The position numbers and the translations under genes were made by a program. Source: Amphimedon queenslandica (lineage: Eukaryota > Porifera > Demospongiae > Haplosclerida > Niphatidae). From it: DNA of 64,000 nt. The stretch covers positions 285,209 to 349,208 of the forward strand of contig NW_003546283.1 in assembly GCF_000090795.2 (NCBI RefSeq), written 5' to 3'. Below the pieces are notes generated by a model. It was not told the origin of the DNA. It did no database searches and saw nothing but the letters and a program-made list of their open reading frames with translations. How positions within the stretch are numbered: position 1 is the stretch's first letter; each line of letters opens with the position of its first letter. Below, piece by piece: positions 1 to 14,300 of the stretch.

Positions 1-622
1 CTCATTCTCACCGCAACATGATTGGCTTATTGTTTTACCTTGGATTATTTATAAATCTTGATTGTCCTTTCATTGTTTTTGGTTACACTTCACACTAAGA
101 GTTCATCACAATGCACACACACATACATGTAGTAGGTTACATCACTGCACATGTAGCTATTATTTGTCTCCATGGTTTGCTAACGTAAGTATTATCGTCT
201 CCTTTTTGGATTCTGTTCCAGTCCATTGCTTTTATGTCCCCCGTACTTTCATTATATCAGAATTTATTTCTTTTTTAATTGTGTTTTTGTGTGTAGCAGC
301 TTTATGGAAATTGACTAGAATGTACATATACACGTAACTTGATCTGTTTTAAAATGCATTTTTTTGTGTAATTTCAACCTCATTAATATTCATGTTTACT
401 AATACATCTACATGTGCACATGTACATGTGAATACGCTGATAACATTCATAGCGGTGCCACACCCTATCCTGTTGCTATAGCAATGGGATCACAAGTCTC
501 TCCCTTTTCTTGTCTCCATTAGGTAAGTACACACTACACAGGCTCACATGTCCACCGAATTAATACTTTTCTATCACCTCTCTCTCTCTCTCCCTCACTC
601 TTTATAGTGAAGGTATACATGT
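1..622. other. Left-edge non-coding stretch, possible 5' UTR exon
   Basis: No convincing coding exon is visible. A good donor (AAC|GTAAGT) sits at about 185. A pyrimidine-rich tract ending in AG at 606-607 lies just before the first ATG of the next gene, so this stretch may hold a 5' UTR exon and a 5' UTR intron of the FAM194-domain gene. It could equally be the tail of a gene outside the window. Confidence 0.35.
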
Positions 623-3600
623 ATGTCTCACCAGCCAAAGCAATCATACTTCTTTAGTCAAAGGAGGAGAGTTCTTGTACGTCGGACCCGCAAACACTTA
701 GACTCTCTCTCTGTCTTCGGAGACAAGAAGGAGCCTGTACTTAGCTTTAGACCAAAGGCCATCAAAGAAGGAGACGAAGGGAAGCAAAAGTCTTATCCTA
801 AAAGACCAGCCTCTGCTGTCTCTAGGCACAGTGTTCAGCTGCCTCCGGTGGATGCTACTGGACCTCATCTGACTACCAATAATAACACTGCAACACAAGT
901 AAGATAGAGTATACTGTTTGTGTACATGTACTACATGCATACATGTACATGTACATGTACATGTACATGTGTATGTGTGTGATATAAATCATTGATTTGA
1001 TCTTAAAATATCAATTGGATGTGCATATAAGTGCAATGTACATGTGTGGTAGTATTACATAGTTACTTTATATTCTTTTTATTGTGTGAATTCAATTTTA
1101 ATTTTTCGGATGAAATCGGGTATTTTGGTTAATCAATTGGATAATTGAGTTAACTAATTGGGGTCAGCTTCTTATTTAATGAGTTATAAAAACACTATTA
1201 CAGTATTATTATTATTATTATTATTATAAAGTTATTTTTTATATTTCATTTATAAAATAGGATCAAAGGAAGCGTCGTCGCTCCCAAGTCATCAAAGAGG
1301 AGGAGAAAGAGGAACAGGAACAACAAGAGGAGGAGGAGCTTGAGGTGATACGGTCCAATCAACCTCGTTACAAATTTGACGAACTTAAGATCATCTCGGC
1401 CGGGATCCTATCAAACTTAACGCAGCGATTCAAAGCAATACCAGAAGAAATCAACGTCCCAGTCTCCATTGCACAACTAGTGACATTCACCTTCTACCAG
1501 CTAGTGATAGACACTATCGTTGACAAGAGGGAGTGGCAGACAGACGCTTACTTAGATTATAAACCAAAGGAAGAGAAGGAAAGTAGTACAAAGGACATTA
1601 GACTGGCTAAAGGTATTGCAAAGATGTCCCAAGGCGATATAGAGAGACCACTCACTGCCAAGAGCACTGCTTCTGGTGTCTCTATCAAATCTGATGTATC
1701 ACGTGACAGCTCTCATGAAGCAGCTGCAGAGTATGATAAACTCCCGCCTGAATTAAGAGGACCAGCTCACGGGCCTCAGATCTTAAGGTATAGGCGAGAG
1801 TCTCAAGCACCTTCTCGTAAGATCCTGGGGCCTAAGACGAGACTGGAGAAGTTTCAGTCAATGAAGAAGAAAGCTGAGAAAGAAAAAATGTTAAAGAAAG
1901 GTAATGGTTTAGTGGCTTATGTGGTATGCATGATATGTGTGTGGTGGTATGGTGCTTTTAGGGAAGTCAAGAGCTAATTTAGGATTGAAAGAACTTGAGA
2001 AAAATGAAGAAAAAGAAATTGATAGTAAGCTACACTGTACATTTTATTATTTTTATAAGAACAAGAATAAGAATTAGATTATATCATTGTTAACTAACTC
2101 TGTGCCATCAAAAGAAAAAAATGTCATTAAAAGTGTAATGGGTTAATCCCAGGGCCATCCCTAACCTTATTATTTATTTATTTATTTATTTATTTATACT
2201 TATATCTTCCAGTTTCCAGCATACAGTCATCACTCATTAAATTCTCTCTCGGTTCAAAACTCTGTGCTGATCAAGGTATGCATCAAATAGTTAAATAATG
2301 AATATTACATTTCATCTTCAGGTTGGATAGTTCACCCCAGTCAGTCCCAAGACCCTGAAGGTTACACCCTCAACCAGTGGGCCACTGCTAAGCTAAAGGA
2401 GGCAATGAGACAGCGAGAAGAAGCTAAACTAACCGCCAAACTGAGAGGAGAGGATGGTCCTCTTCTAGTATCCTATTATAGTGACAGTCACTCTCGCTCC
2501 TTCAGAGGTCCAAGACACCATCACCGTACGACCAGTCTACCATTACCGTCCGTCCTTAGTAAACTGCCCCCTAGCTTGCTAGGCAGTGCAGTCTCTTCTG
2601 AGACTCATCCTTCTCCTGTCTTTATGTCCTCGGATGCTCCATTGGCTCTCTTACAGTTACCAGATGGATCAGGATTGTGCAAGTATGTGTGAGCAAATGC
2701 TGGCATAGGATATTTGTGACAATTTTGTATTACTAAATAGAGGTCTGGGCTAGCTTCTATTTTGTTAATCTTTAACTTGCAGTCTTGGACCCAGGCTTCT
2801 TCTACATGTATTTGAGAGTTCTCCTATATTTATAATATAGAGTGTACATGTAGACTTATGTTTCCATGCTTGTAGCCCCAAGCTTTTAATGGAGACATTT
2901 AAGGAGAAGAACGAATGTATGTATTGTAACTGGATGGTATGCACATTGCTTGAACATTATGCGTACTGCAGTTGTTTTAAGGTTTTACTTAGTGTATTGG
3001 GGAATGTGTGAACATTGCGTCATTTGATTACAAACGTTCATTATTAGATTAAGAAATGATAATTTTGCTGTTAAAATAATGACAATATTTATACTTAATA
3101 GATTTATAGATTAGACATAAAATAGTGTAACAGGAGCTAATTTAATATTTCTGAATAGAAAATAAAACTTCTACAGGCGATTAACTCTTAGTGTGTAATA
3201 TTATGTTAATAAGAAAGCCCCAATGGACTGCCTTGAGTGCCTTCATGTATTTTTTCCTTATCTTTTCCTCCATTCCATTTGTGTTTACTTTTAGCTGTCA
3301 CCACATCACAGTACATGTACATGTACACTTACAAATAATGTGCAAATTCCAAACACATCATGTTTTAATTACATCGTTAGTCTAAACGCCTGATTAGTCA
3401 AAAACAGGATTCATATTTTTGTAATAATTGTGTCATCATTATTATTATTAGTTTTTAGAGAGCATTGCTTGTGTGGCAGCCAACAGGATATTAGCATTTC
3501 TCATTAAGCACACAAGCATTAAAGAAAAATCCCCCCACTGGGTAGTTGATTTACTTGCATCAGAGTATGTATACATGCATGTAGACATATGCATCATGTA

Positions 3601-3879
3601 GTGATGAAAACTGAAACATTAAAGAAACTGATTATTATGAGGATTTAAGAAATTAGTATATGTAATTATTTTAAATGGCCATAACTTGAAAAATTTTAGT
3701 CTAAATCAGCTCAAACTTTCTACATGGCATAAGGACATCAATATGTATCAGAGAATGTAATAAAAATTTGGGGTGATTTTAGAGCCATTTTTTGGAAAAA
3801 AAACCATGGGCTATAATAGCCTTTGCTTTTTCCGAAAATTTTGCTACTTTTTCAAAGATGGCTGTAACTCAAAAAAAAT

Positions 3880-3939
<60 letters not shown>

Positions 3940-5482
3940 TGTGTTATTATTGTTTCTGTTGTTATTGCATTAATACTCGCTGCGTCACAATTTTGGGAAT
4001 GACTTACTTTGTTATGTTAACTACTCCATTAGCCCATTAACTGATCGGTATGTACTTAGCAATACAATCACTATAGCCATTAGCAAGTTGCTCTGTGTGG
4101 CATGGAATGACTATGATTTTAATTGGCCCCATTGTCACACTAATATTCCTATTTTAATTCTTATTTTATCACACTAATATTCTTATTCTGTCATAATTGT
4201 ATTCTAATTTTATCATAATTATTATTCTTATTTTATCATAATTATTATTATAGTTATTATTCTGGTAACATAGCTGTAAGCATGAGCAGAAAGGGAGATG
4301 GTTCAAGAGGTCTATACACTCTAGTGTTTGATAATAATGACTCACACAACCTTCTTGCTTACTTCATGCCTGATGGACGTGCTGCCTGCTATTACAGAAA
4401 TGGATTAATATACATGCTTACTGATGCTAAGGGAGGAAAGCTATTAGACGAGGTATTTTATAAAACACATACCGTATAACTGGTCACTTTCAGGGACCTA
4501 GACTTTGCCAATTTCATGATTTTGTTTTGATTTGAATAAGAAGGATAAGAATGATTTGCAAAAGTTAAATCCACGGGATTTATTTTCAGAAAGTTTAATC
4601 CCTTGAAATTTTTCACATATTATGATTATTGAATATATTTTACTCTCTCTTCTACTTTTAGGACGGGCACTTGATTCGTGATTGGGAGTGGCCAGTTCTG
4701 CCTCAGAGAATGTCCCAGTCAATATTACTACAGGTAGACTCACATGACTGTCACATGACTAATGCTCTGCCCACAGCTCAATACTCACATTGCTGTCCAG
4801 ATTACTGGCAGGACACAAATGACTCTAAAGTTTTCCTGTCACGGGCAAATGTTACGTTTTCCTGTTGGATTGATACCGGAGGCTTTGGATCAGGAAACTA
4901 GGAATGAATCTTTTTGGGTATGGAATATTGAGACGTACATGTACATGTATATGTATGTTCACTTGTACTAGCAAACTTAGTCCACATTCCACAAATAAAT
5001 AATTTTCAACTACTACTACTACACATGTACAAGTATTAAAAAGTTTGCTCTTAATTTCTCTCGCAGATGAAAAAATCTCACATTATTTCCGATACTTTAC
5101 AAACATCGTTAACCTTTCAATCTCAAGCAGCCAAAGTAATCGATAATATTATAAGTTTCATTATCACTGATATACCCTCCCATATACTGTATATACACAA
5201 CAATTATGGATCAATTCCACTTATTCTTCAAAGTCTGCCTCTCTGTCTGATACTGAGTCTATTCCTGTCACTTTACCAATGACTGCTTCTAGCGCTAAAC
5301 CTCGCAGTAGAGGCCTCGCCACTCAAGAGAGCAGGAGGTCTTTGGGCGGAGCTAGTAAGAAAGGGGAGGAGCTTATGGAGTCTCATAGTCAGTCCGAGTG
5401 GGATAGGATAGGGAGTGGAAAAGAACTGGAGGATTATCGTACTAAAGTCTCGTATGTTGTGATATTAACAGACATATCTTGA

Positions 5483-5515
<33 letters not shown>

Positions 5516-5636
5516 ACCGTTTGCTCTTTCTTTCTCTCAGTACGATAGTTAATGACTGGTTGGGTCATTATCGTCAGTTGTTAGGTATTAAAGCTCGTAA
5601 TAACAGCATCAATGGTCTACAGTCACTATCAGGTAC

Positions 5637-5673
<37 letters not shown>

Positions 5674-8600
5674 GATACAGGAAGCATAGGAATTTAATAA
5701 CTCATTATTATTGTTATCTATTGTTAGGATCAACTCATCAGTTGTGGTCATCGCTTAACTTGAGATCTCATCCTGGATCACGTCCACAGACTCGTCTCTC
5801 AACTCGTAGATCCACTCACCATCTCTTGAACCTCCAGTCCTCGTCCTTGACACTGCTACCTTGCTCCTCTTCTCTGCCTCTTCACGTTATTGAGAGCAGA
5901 AGTGCGACACCTGCACCTGCTCCACTCTCACAATCACCAGCACCAGTAGTGGGAACCTCACCAACACCAAACCTACCAATGTCACCGTTCAATGACCTGT
6001 AAGGATCACCATGCAGTACTTTACTTTATTGCAGAAAGGAACTTTAGTAAAAAATTCTTTTTTGTGTTTTTAGTATAATTGAGCGACCAAAGTCACAGGA
6101 TCAGGTCCAGCCTTTCAAAGTAGGACGGGCTAAACCGAAGCCACGCCCACCTCATTCGAATAAATGTGGATGTCCTGTGTATCTTTAGCTACTTTTATTT
6201 ACATGTACAATTTGTATTATTGCCAGTAGTAGTTCATAAAGATGTAATAATATGTGAGAATCCTTTGTATTTCATGTGCTGGTTTCCTTAACCAATTCCT
6301 GTATCAGTGCACTACATGAGATGATTGTTAGGAAATTAACAGAACCACCACAATGCAAGTAAGACTTAGGATCATACTACAACAATTGTATACTATAATT
6401 TAATATGTAACCTTTAATATCAGGGCTTAAATTTCACAGGATTTTGGCACAGTGCTCACTTAGATATTAAAGTTGCTCAGAATTGAGTCAAAAACCATGG
6501 GCTATTTTCCCAAAAATGACTAGGAGAGAATTCTCCATTTTTATAATTTTTTCTGATGCATGTACATGTTTTTATGTCGTGTAGAAAATTTGGGTTGATT
6601 CTGATCAAATTTGGATTTTTTATGAATTTTTAAAGTTGCTCAAAAACTGGGCCAAAGGCTGCATGTACTATAGCCCATGGTTTTTCCAAAAAATGGCTCC
6701 GAAATGACCCCAAATTTTTATTACATTTTCTAATACATATTGATGTCCTTATGCTGTGTAGCTAGTTTGAACTGATTCCAACTTCAATTTTTTGAGTTAT
6801 GGCCATTTTAAAAACCAGCCAATTTTGGAAAAATACCCAAGGCTATAGCCCATGGTTTTTCCAAAAATTGGCCCCAAAATGACCCCAATTTTTTATTACA
6901 TTTTCTGACTATAATATGCATTAATGTACTCGTAGATGTGACAGGCGGCGTCTCCCCCTTATTCGTGACGTAGAGTTTGATGTGTTCATGAGTAGTCATG
7001 TACCAGACGAGCAAATCATTGTAGTGGTCATCACTCATTCCAAGTGAGTAATGTTTAACGAGGAAATACACTATTGGTACATTTTTACTTTGAAAAGGAA
7101 TCTTTTACTACATCAAGTGTAGCCTATCAACCTGCCAAAAGGCAGACATTTACTATACATGTGCATGTGTGTAGTCTACATGAAAGAATTATATATAGTC
7201 ATACAAATTAGCAATATCCTTTTTATTGTATATTTATAGTATCTCTGGTGATGTTCTAAGGATAATATATCAATATTTGCATGACGTAGCAATACTTTAT
7301 TTGTATTACATGTACTTGGTGACAATGAGGGATTGAATGATATGAAATAATGCTTAAGGATATTGAAAGAAAACAAAGTAAACTAATGCCACGGCATTGA
7401 AATAAAAGATGTAACACGATAAATGTAAAGTCAGGAAACATAGTGTGAGATAGTGTGAGATAGCTCATGGTGTGGGTGGCCTACGTTTATCATGCCTTTA
7501 CTGTATTTATAGGAGGTCAGTGATATGTGAGCCACTTCTGGAAAGTATCAATTATACCTGTAATAGAAATCGTAGCTCTCCCTGCCATCAGGTATGAATA
7601 ATCAATAATATTTATTAATTGCTATCATCAATTCATTGATGCATGGAGCTACTCAATAATAACAACAACAGCATTATTATTATTATTATTATTAGGGGGA
7701 ATATTGCTTAGTATATTTTATTAGAATGATATGGTAATTATTTGTTATCACACACAAACACACATTTCCCCTTTCCTTTCAATCTCATCACAGCCTTCTA
7801 CATGTATATGTACATATGTTACTACTGATTGGTGCATAAGCCACACAAATCCTTCCCTTTATTCTTCTGTGTACTGTGACCCCTCATCCCTTTCTATAGT
7901 AACTCTGTGTGTGTGTCAATTAACCATTAGACATTAGACCACCATCATGTGCATGTACATGCACATGCGTTCTACTGTGGCAAAGCGTCGCGTGCATTAG
8001 TTATACAGTCGTGTGTAATGGCATTCATGATTGTGAATGTCATTGCTGTTTCCTTGTTTAGAGCTCTGGGGACTTGTTTAGGATTTTCAAATATGACCTC
8101 TCCAAATCAATTGATGACCTTAACATCACTGGTGAAGGATTACTGGCTAAGAGGCATGGTATTAAGGTTGGAATGTTTCTGGTGAGTATTATCACTTCAT
8201 GAGCTTATAATTACTACGCTTTGTTTATATGTGCATATCCTGAGTTTGTTCACATACAATCTTTTGGTACTTATTGTGTTATTAACTTTTGAGTGCATGT
8301 TGAGTTGGCGTCTGCTTGTCATCTCCCACCTATTGTCTGTCTAATACTTGAATTAGCTCACCCACACTTATTGCTCTCTCTCTCTCTCTCTTCTAACAGA
8401 TATACATGGGTCAGCAGTTACTGGGGGGTTATACAGGGTTTAATGGATATGGGACTACAAAAAGAGACTTTATAAAACAGGTACAGCAATGGGAAGTAAA
8501 AAAGATAACACATTCCTTAAAGTATAATAACAAAAAAATGTATTTATGGACTATGTAAATGTATTTATGTACATCTATATGTATTTATGTAACGTGTTTA

Positions 8601-9786
8601 TTTCTGGCATTGTTCTGTTTGTGATGCCTTAATGCTTCCGGAATGAGAGTGTGTGGATTATCATTAGAACATTGGAATACATGATCTACAAATAAGAACA
8701 ACTTGTAATAACAAAACAATGCCTAATGTAATAGTACAAGCCTAAAAGCACTTTAATAATAAGCATTGTTATTATTCTTATTTATTATTATGCTTTATTA
8801 TCATTAGTAGTAGTAGTAGTAGTAAAAATGGTTTTAGTTTCAGTCTAATGGGCTAATGCTTCTTATGCAGTGTCTTTATTTGCTGAATATTATTTAAGAG
8901 AGAGAGAGTTTACTATCATGCATTTCTAAATGCTAATGGTATGTGTCAATGAGTATAAGAACAGTGTCTGTATGTATAATGCTCCAATACTGGTTTCCTC
9001 TTTGTGGCAGTTGTCATTAATTTGTACACACCTTTAAAGGGAACACATTCACAATATGAGGGAGTATACATCAATGGTTACTCCATTGATGTGTTGGTAA
9101 CAGTCATTATAAGCACTGCCGTGCTTGACAGCTAATCTGTGTGTGGTTCATTTGACAGATAAGAGAATCTGCTGAGGCTGGAAAAAGAGGTCATTTCCTA
9201 CCGGTAGATTTCAAGTTCACGGATGCTTCAATTGGATCTAAAATTCACAGCCAATCACTCTGGGCTTACCCAGTAGCAGGTAAAGAGGAGGAAGCCTATT
9301 GTTTATTACAAGTGTGACCATGTCTTCTTACTCCTCTATATATATACACCTGTTTCTTTCTGATAATATTTTTACTATCACTTGCACACTTGTAGATATA
9401 GATTTGTATGTGTGTGATTGATGTCTAAATGAATATCACTCCTTATTACCTGTAGCTTGGTACATTTTAATTGCTTGGCTGCTAGTAGTCTAGTTTGCAT
9501 ACGCTGCAGTGACTCCATTGGTTTGACATGTTAAACAGTATAATTATGCTAACTGAACTTTACTATAATTTATTTAGCAGGAATGCTGTATCATTCATAG
9601 TGAATATATTGAATTTTAGCTTCAAGTAGTACTACTTTATATCCCAATAATGATATCTTAGTGTTACATTGCCATGATGTGGATTATTGATTAGTAAAAT
9701 TTGTAGGTGTTCTTGATGAATTTGTGTCCGTCACTCCAAGCTCTCGCTCGTCTTCCTCCAGTTCATTTGTACAAGGACTTTCATAA
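623..9786 (+). CDS. FAM194-domain protein, C3orf20/ERICH6-like (22 coding exons, ~1124 aa)
   Basis: Exons: 623-898, 1261-1900, 1962-2024, 2213-2275, 2322-2682, 2876-2936, 3461-3564, 4254-4452, 4662-4733, 4777-4917, 5067-5135, 5234-5451, 5541-5632, 5728-5998, 6074-6178, 6308-6358, 6936-7043, 7513-7591, 8062-8181, 8400-8480, 9159-9279, 9707-9786. All junctions keep phase and the sum is 1125 codons. The start at 623 is favoured because an in-frame TGA lies at 608. Residues about 520-685 carry the FAM194 signature (YYSGNIAVSMS, then YFMPDGRAACYYRNG, then DGHLIRDWEWP). The N-terminus is basic, then acidic (poly-E near residues 100-120). The 5728 exon is Ser/Pro-rich and the protein ends in a Ser-rich tail. 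In vertebrates this family is poorly characterised and I know no firm biochemical role. The length is nearer to human C3orf20 than to ERICH6B. I am sure of the domain and less sure which paralogue it matches. Confidence 0.85.
3665..3865. repeat. Repeat subfamily A copy (reverse) in FAM194-gene intron
   Basis: Carries ATGGCCATAACTTG, CAGCTCAAACTTTCTACATGGC, ATCAATATGTATCAGAGAATG and AACCATGGGCTATAATAGCC. Confidence 0.8.
3885..3937. repeat. (ATT)n microsatellite
   Basis: A nearly pure ATT tract directly following an A-repeat copy. On the plus strand it yields a meaningless poly-Leu ORF. Confidence 0.9.
6440..6935. repeat. Adjacent B and A repeat units ending at an exon boundary
   Basis: A degenerate B unit (about 6440-6668) is followed by an A unit and a partial A unit (to about 6925). 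The junction at 6662-6682 reads CATGTACTATAGCCCATGG, half B-type and half A-type. The last unit runs to the 3' splice site of the exon at 6936. Confidence 0.8.
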
Positions 9787-10935
9787 AAAAGGTAAAATCA
9801 CAATTCTACAGGTACAACTTTACTAGTAATAGATAGTTACAGTTGTACCTCTACATTTAATAATAGACACTACTGTAAATAGATCAACCTACAGGCATCA
9901 TATTGTTTATCATATTGCTTATCATATTGTTTATCATATTGTTTATCATACTGTTTACTGCTCCAATTGTGTTCTATCCAAGGCAACGATTCTCTGTACC
10001 TGACAGATGACGCTAATCATCAATAGTGAATATGATTTCCTCCTTAGGAAGCTATGCAGTTGCTACCTTGTAGGCCACATTAGTCACATTCACTGCTTTT
10101 TTAGAGATCATTCACATATTGCGTCTAAATCAGTTTGTAGTCGAATACACTGCTCATGAATACTCTTATTAATGAAATTCCTTGCCTTTATTCATCCTAT
10201 GATTATACTGATAGAACAAATTACTTGTCCTGTTGACTAGTGTTAGGTATCCTCTTAACACAAGTTGACTACATCCTTTTCCTGCTTAGCATTTGTTTTT
10301 GTTAGTCTATTCGATTTTTCCCCACTTTCTCTCTCTAAATTATACATGCATGTACTCAGCGATGACAAACACTCTACAGCATACTAGTAACAATCTTTAT
10401 AATGCTTGTTACTCATTCCATTGGTGTTTCATCCTTCTGTGAGCATAATTTTGAAAACTATGAGATACAGTAGTCCCTTACCACCAGTTATTGTTTTCTT
10501 TAAGATGTATCACTATTCTGTGCTAGAGTATTAGATACTTATATATTTATAATTGATATGTCCTCTGAATATTTGTGTGTGTAGAATGTACATGCACCTG
10601 GTCTATGTATTATGTTTAAATTCGATGAGTAAAGTTAACTATTTTTGAATTCTTTGAATTATAGTATTGACGCAATCGAATGATGACTCTCTTTCCTCTT
10701 CAAAGAAACTCAATGGCATGACGTACTTTTGTAAATATTTAATTCTTTAATGTGCTAGTTTTTATAATAATAATATTATTATTATTATTATATTATTTTT
10801 ATTATTTATTTTTTAATTTTGATGGAATTCCAGCAATGCTTGTATAAAACTTCCCATTGTGTAACATATCAAGTTAATGCCCCATTGAATAACATTAAGC
10901 GACGTCAAAATATTATAATAATGATAATAAAATTT

Positions 10936-10967
<32 letters not shown>

Positions 10968-11324
10968 ATTTTAAAATTATAACAATAGAATAATAGCATA
11001 ATAAGTAATTTTGAGGTAAATTATAGTTGCATGTTTAGAGAAAATCATGATCAAACATGACTAATTACTAATGTTATTTAAAATTGCTTTTGTGCTCTAT
11101 TTTCAATCAGTTCTTGCCCTAAGATGGTTTTTGACAATTCTTTATTTTAGAAGAAAGTCAATTTATCATTAATATAAATAATAATAATAATAATAATAAA
11201 AATTAGAAAAATTATACGAATAAACAAACAAATACATGTACATACATGTTCTTATAAAACGTACATCATAATACATAAACAGCCAAATATCAACAGCAAT
11301 AATAGTAGTTTATTATTATTATTC
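9787..11324. other. Convergent intergenic region with simple repeats
   Basis: This lies between the stop codons of the FAM194 gene and the ZU5 gene. It holds a 12-bp tandem repeat (CATATTGTTTAT-like, about five copies, 9898-9958) and several ATT/AAT tracts (around 10765-10800, 10915-10965 and 11170-11200). No coding exon is supported. Confidence 0.6.
9898..9958. repeat. 12-bp minisatellite, about five copies
   Basis: The unit CATATTGTTTAT repeats head to tail with single-base differences such as GCTTAT and CATACTG. It lies just 3' of the FAM194-domain gene. Confidence 0.8.
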
Positions 11325-14300
11325 TTATTCTATTTTATTGTTTTGGTGAGCAGTTGTCGGTGAAGACAAGTTCAGTTCTAAAATTGATTCCCAGGTCTGA
11401 TGTGAAGCACAGTACGTGCTTAGATTTAGTTTACCATAAAGTCCTTTTGAATTTTCCGATAACTTGACAATCTTTTCGTAAATGTCTCGCATGAATCCAT
11501 CAACTTTTATATCAGAGGTCAGACTCACTTGACCGGCTTCTTTATCTGGCTGGAATTGGCCCTGGAGCTCAAGACGGACTTTCTGTCCTTTATAAGCTTT
11601 GAAGGTGTGGGGGAACGCTATCTGTCTGTGGCCAGGAGGCGGAGTCTCAAGCTGCTCATTCTCTTTATGAGGTGCTATGAAGACTGAGATCTGAGCATGC
11701 GTGCCATCAGGGAATATATAGCCATAAGCATTGATATCCATGGTGACCAGCTCCTCGGTGAAGGCAGACTTGACTGCAATCGGTAGTATCTTACTCAAGT
11801 CTATGTTCAGCGAGGCGATTATCAACCAGCCGGTTTGATCAGTCGTTATATTGAGACGACCTGATTCGGTGTCAAGCTTGATGCTCGTCTTTGGATCGTC
11901 AGTAATGTCAATCCATGTGTTCATGTATGCACTTTGCAAGAGGCGGAGTGGTGTTGAGCTTGTCGGTACATTGTCTGCCGGTAGTATTATTGTTAGTCTA
12001 ACCGGCCTAGCAAATCTATCAACAGGTGGACTGCAGTGAATGGAAACTGCACTTATGATGTCAAGCATTGAGGACCAAGGGGAGGATTGGAGTGACTGGT
12101 GTATCTGCTCTTGGTTCAAATGAGAGAGTGTCACATTGACCGGCTGTGGTAGAGCTCCTCCTGGTATCGTGAGACTCGTATTGAACAGATCAAGAGACTC
12201 TCCAGCAATGTGGACCTCTTTGGTTGTTTCACTCCTTATGTTCGGTAACTGGGCATTAGCTATAAGAGAATATTAAAATAAAATTATCGTTATTACTTAA
12301 TATTTCAACTTACGAGTTTGTCGCCTTTCTCTCTGGTCTTTTATAACTTTGGCTGGATTGAGCTCCTTCTTCAGCTGCTTATTTAGAGCTATGACCTTGG
12401 GCATTCTCATGTTTGGTGAGGATTCACATGCCTCAATAAGTTTATCCATACTGTTGACCAGTTTCAGTACATAGCCCACTCTATTCCTAAAAGAAAGGGA
12501 AGGAGGAACACAAACAGTAAACTATGAAGCAGAATTCACACAATACACTGGCTGTACTAGTAATGGCGTGTGATGGTGCATCAACAAAAACAGAAAGTGG
12601 AAAAAGATAAATTGTGTACAATGAAAGCGAGTGCTTACATATGAGGGCCTTTCTTTCTCCTCTTGTTGGCTGTCACAGCAAGACAGATATAGGCAAAAGC
12701 TTTGAGAGGTGCCCTCTGAAAGAGAGGAAGATGAAGTGCTTGAGTGAAGATGATCTCTGCTTGATCGAGCTTGTTCTTGACAACACACTGGAGCCCATGT
12801 AGTATGACTTGTTTGAGAGAATTCTCAAGCTCCTATAAGTAATAATAGCAGTCAGGGAGTGTGACAATAGTTTACTTATCATAAATTACACAAGTGCTAA
12901 AGTGGGTTGCATTGGAATGCTACACATGCTGTGTCTATGATAACTGCTAACACTTAACTTACCTTTTGAGTAACAATAGACCCTGGCAGTAGCACATGCT
13001 CATTTCGGGATATCTTCTTTATAAATTTGTGCTGGTCTTGTCTGTAAAAAAATACGGGGAATTTTTAGTACTTATGCATGTACATAACCATAATATACCT
13101 TCTTTTCAGTACAGCATAGCGTCTGTGGACATTCCATGATGGGGTGCAGTTGAGCTGACAGACCAACAAGTCAATGCAAATGTATTCATCTGTCTCACCC
13201 TCTCCTGCTACCCCCATCAGCTCTACATCAATGGACCATTCCTGCTGCGGCTCCAATAGTTGCAAGCCAGCCTTAGGGAAGATCACATGAGAGCGAAACA
13301 TAAGTGATTGGCGGTATGAGCGAATAGAGAAAGCAATCTTCTGAGTGGTGGTGTTGACCACTTTGAGTTTGAGTAGCTCCTTTGGATTGTCGACTATCAG
13401 CGTCCCTGAGGAGAACCCAGAGCGACCACCAACCTTGAACATGACGTTGAGGCCAGGATTCCACATTAGTATGGGGTAGGTGCTGTCATCACCATACGAT
13501 CCAATTATCATGTCGCCTGGTGAGGGTAATGAGGCGTGCCATACACTGCTGTCTTGAAGGACCTTTAGTGAGGCTGTGGATGACGTTATGCTTGCATCTG
13601 ATGAGGTCCGTCTTGAGAAATCAAAAGCTCCAAATGGAGGTCCTTGGAATATGCTGTCTTTTCGTCTCCCTGCACCGTGCTTCAAAGACTCTGCTCTTCC
13701 TCTGGTTTGGATATGATCAGTCTGTCCTCCTGAGAGCTGACGTGGTCGAGTCTGGACTGGCAGTGGTTGAGTGGTATCCCCGTCTTCAGATACGGCATCA
13801 CCCAAATTAGAGGTGCTACTGGTTGTGTTGCTAAAGACACCAGACGAATGAGAGTACTTGGACTGATCTCTGTTAGTAGTCGGTACTTGAAGATTATATG
13901 TCAAGCTATTCTCAAACACAGCAGCAGCATGGGATTCATCATCTTCATCTGAAATATCAGGCTCTTCTGGTATATTGTAGTTTCCAAAGAGGAGAGGGGG
14001 TGGGTTTTTAGAATTGGCTATGAATCGCTCCATGGCAGAGGGCAGGGTGTAGAGTGTTTTTAGAGCTGTTTCTATCAACATGTCTGCTTGCCTTGCCCCT
14101 GGGCCTTTGCAGCAATGTGTTGATAACAGCTTGTAAATGACTTGGTCGACCATCACTCCTAGTCTTATGCACCCAAATTGCAGGAAGTTGTCAGCAACTG
14201 CTGCAGTGAAGTTCTCCTCTTTCGGAGTGAAGAAAGGATTCTGGAGTAGCTGGGGGAGAAGGACGTGGAGGTCTTCCTCTTTTGGCTGTAAGCTGAAGAG

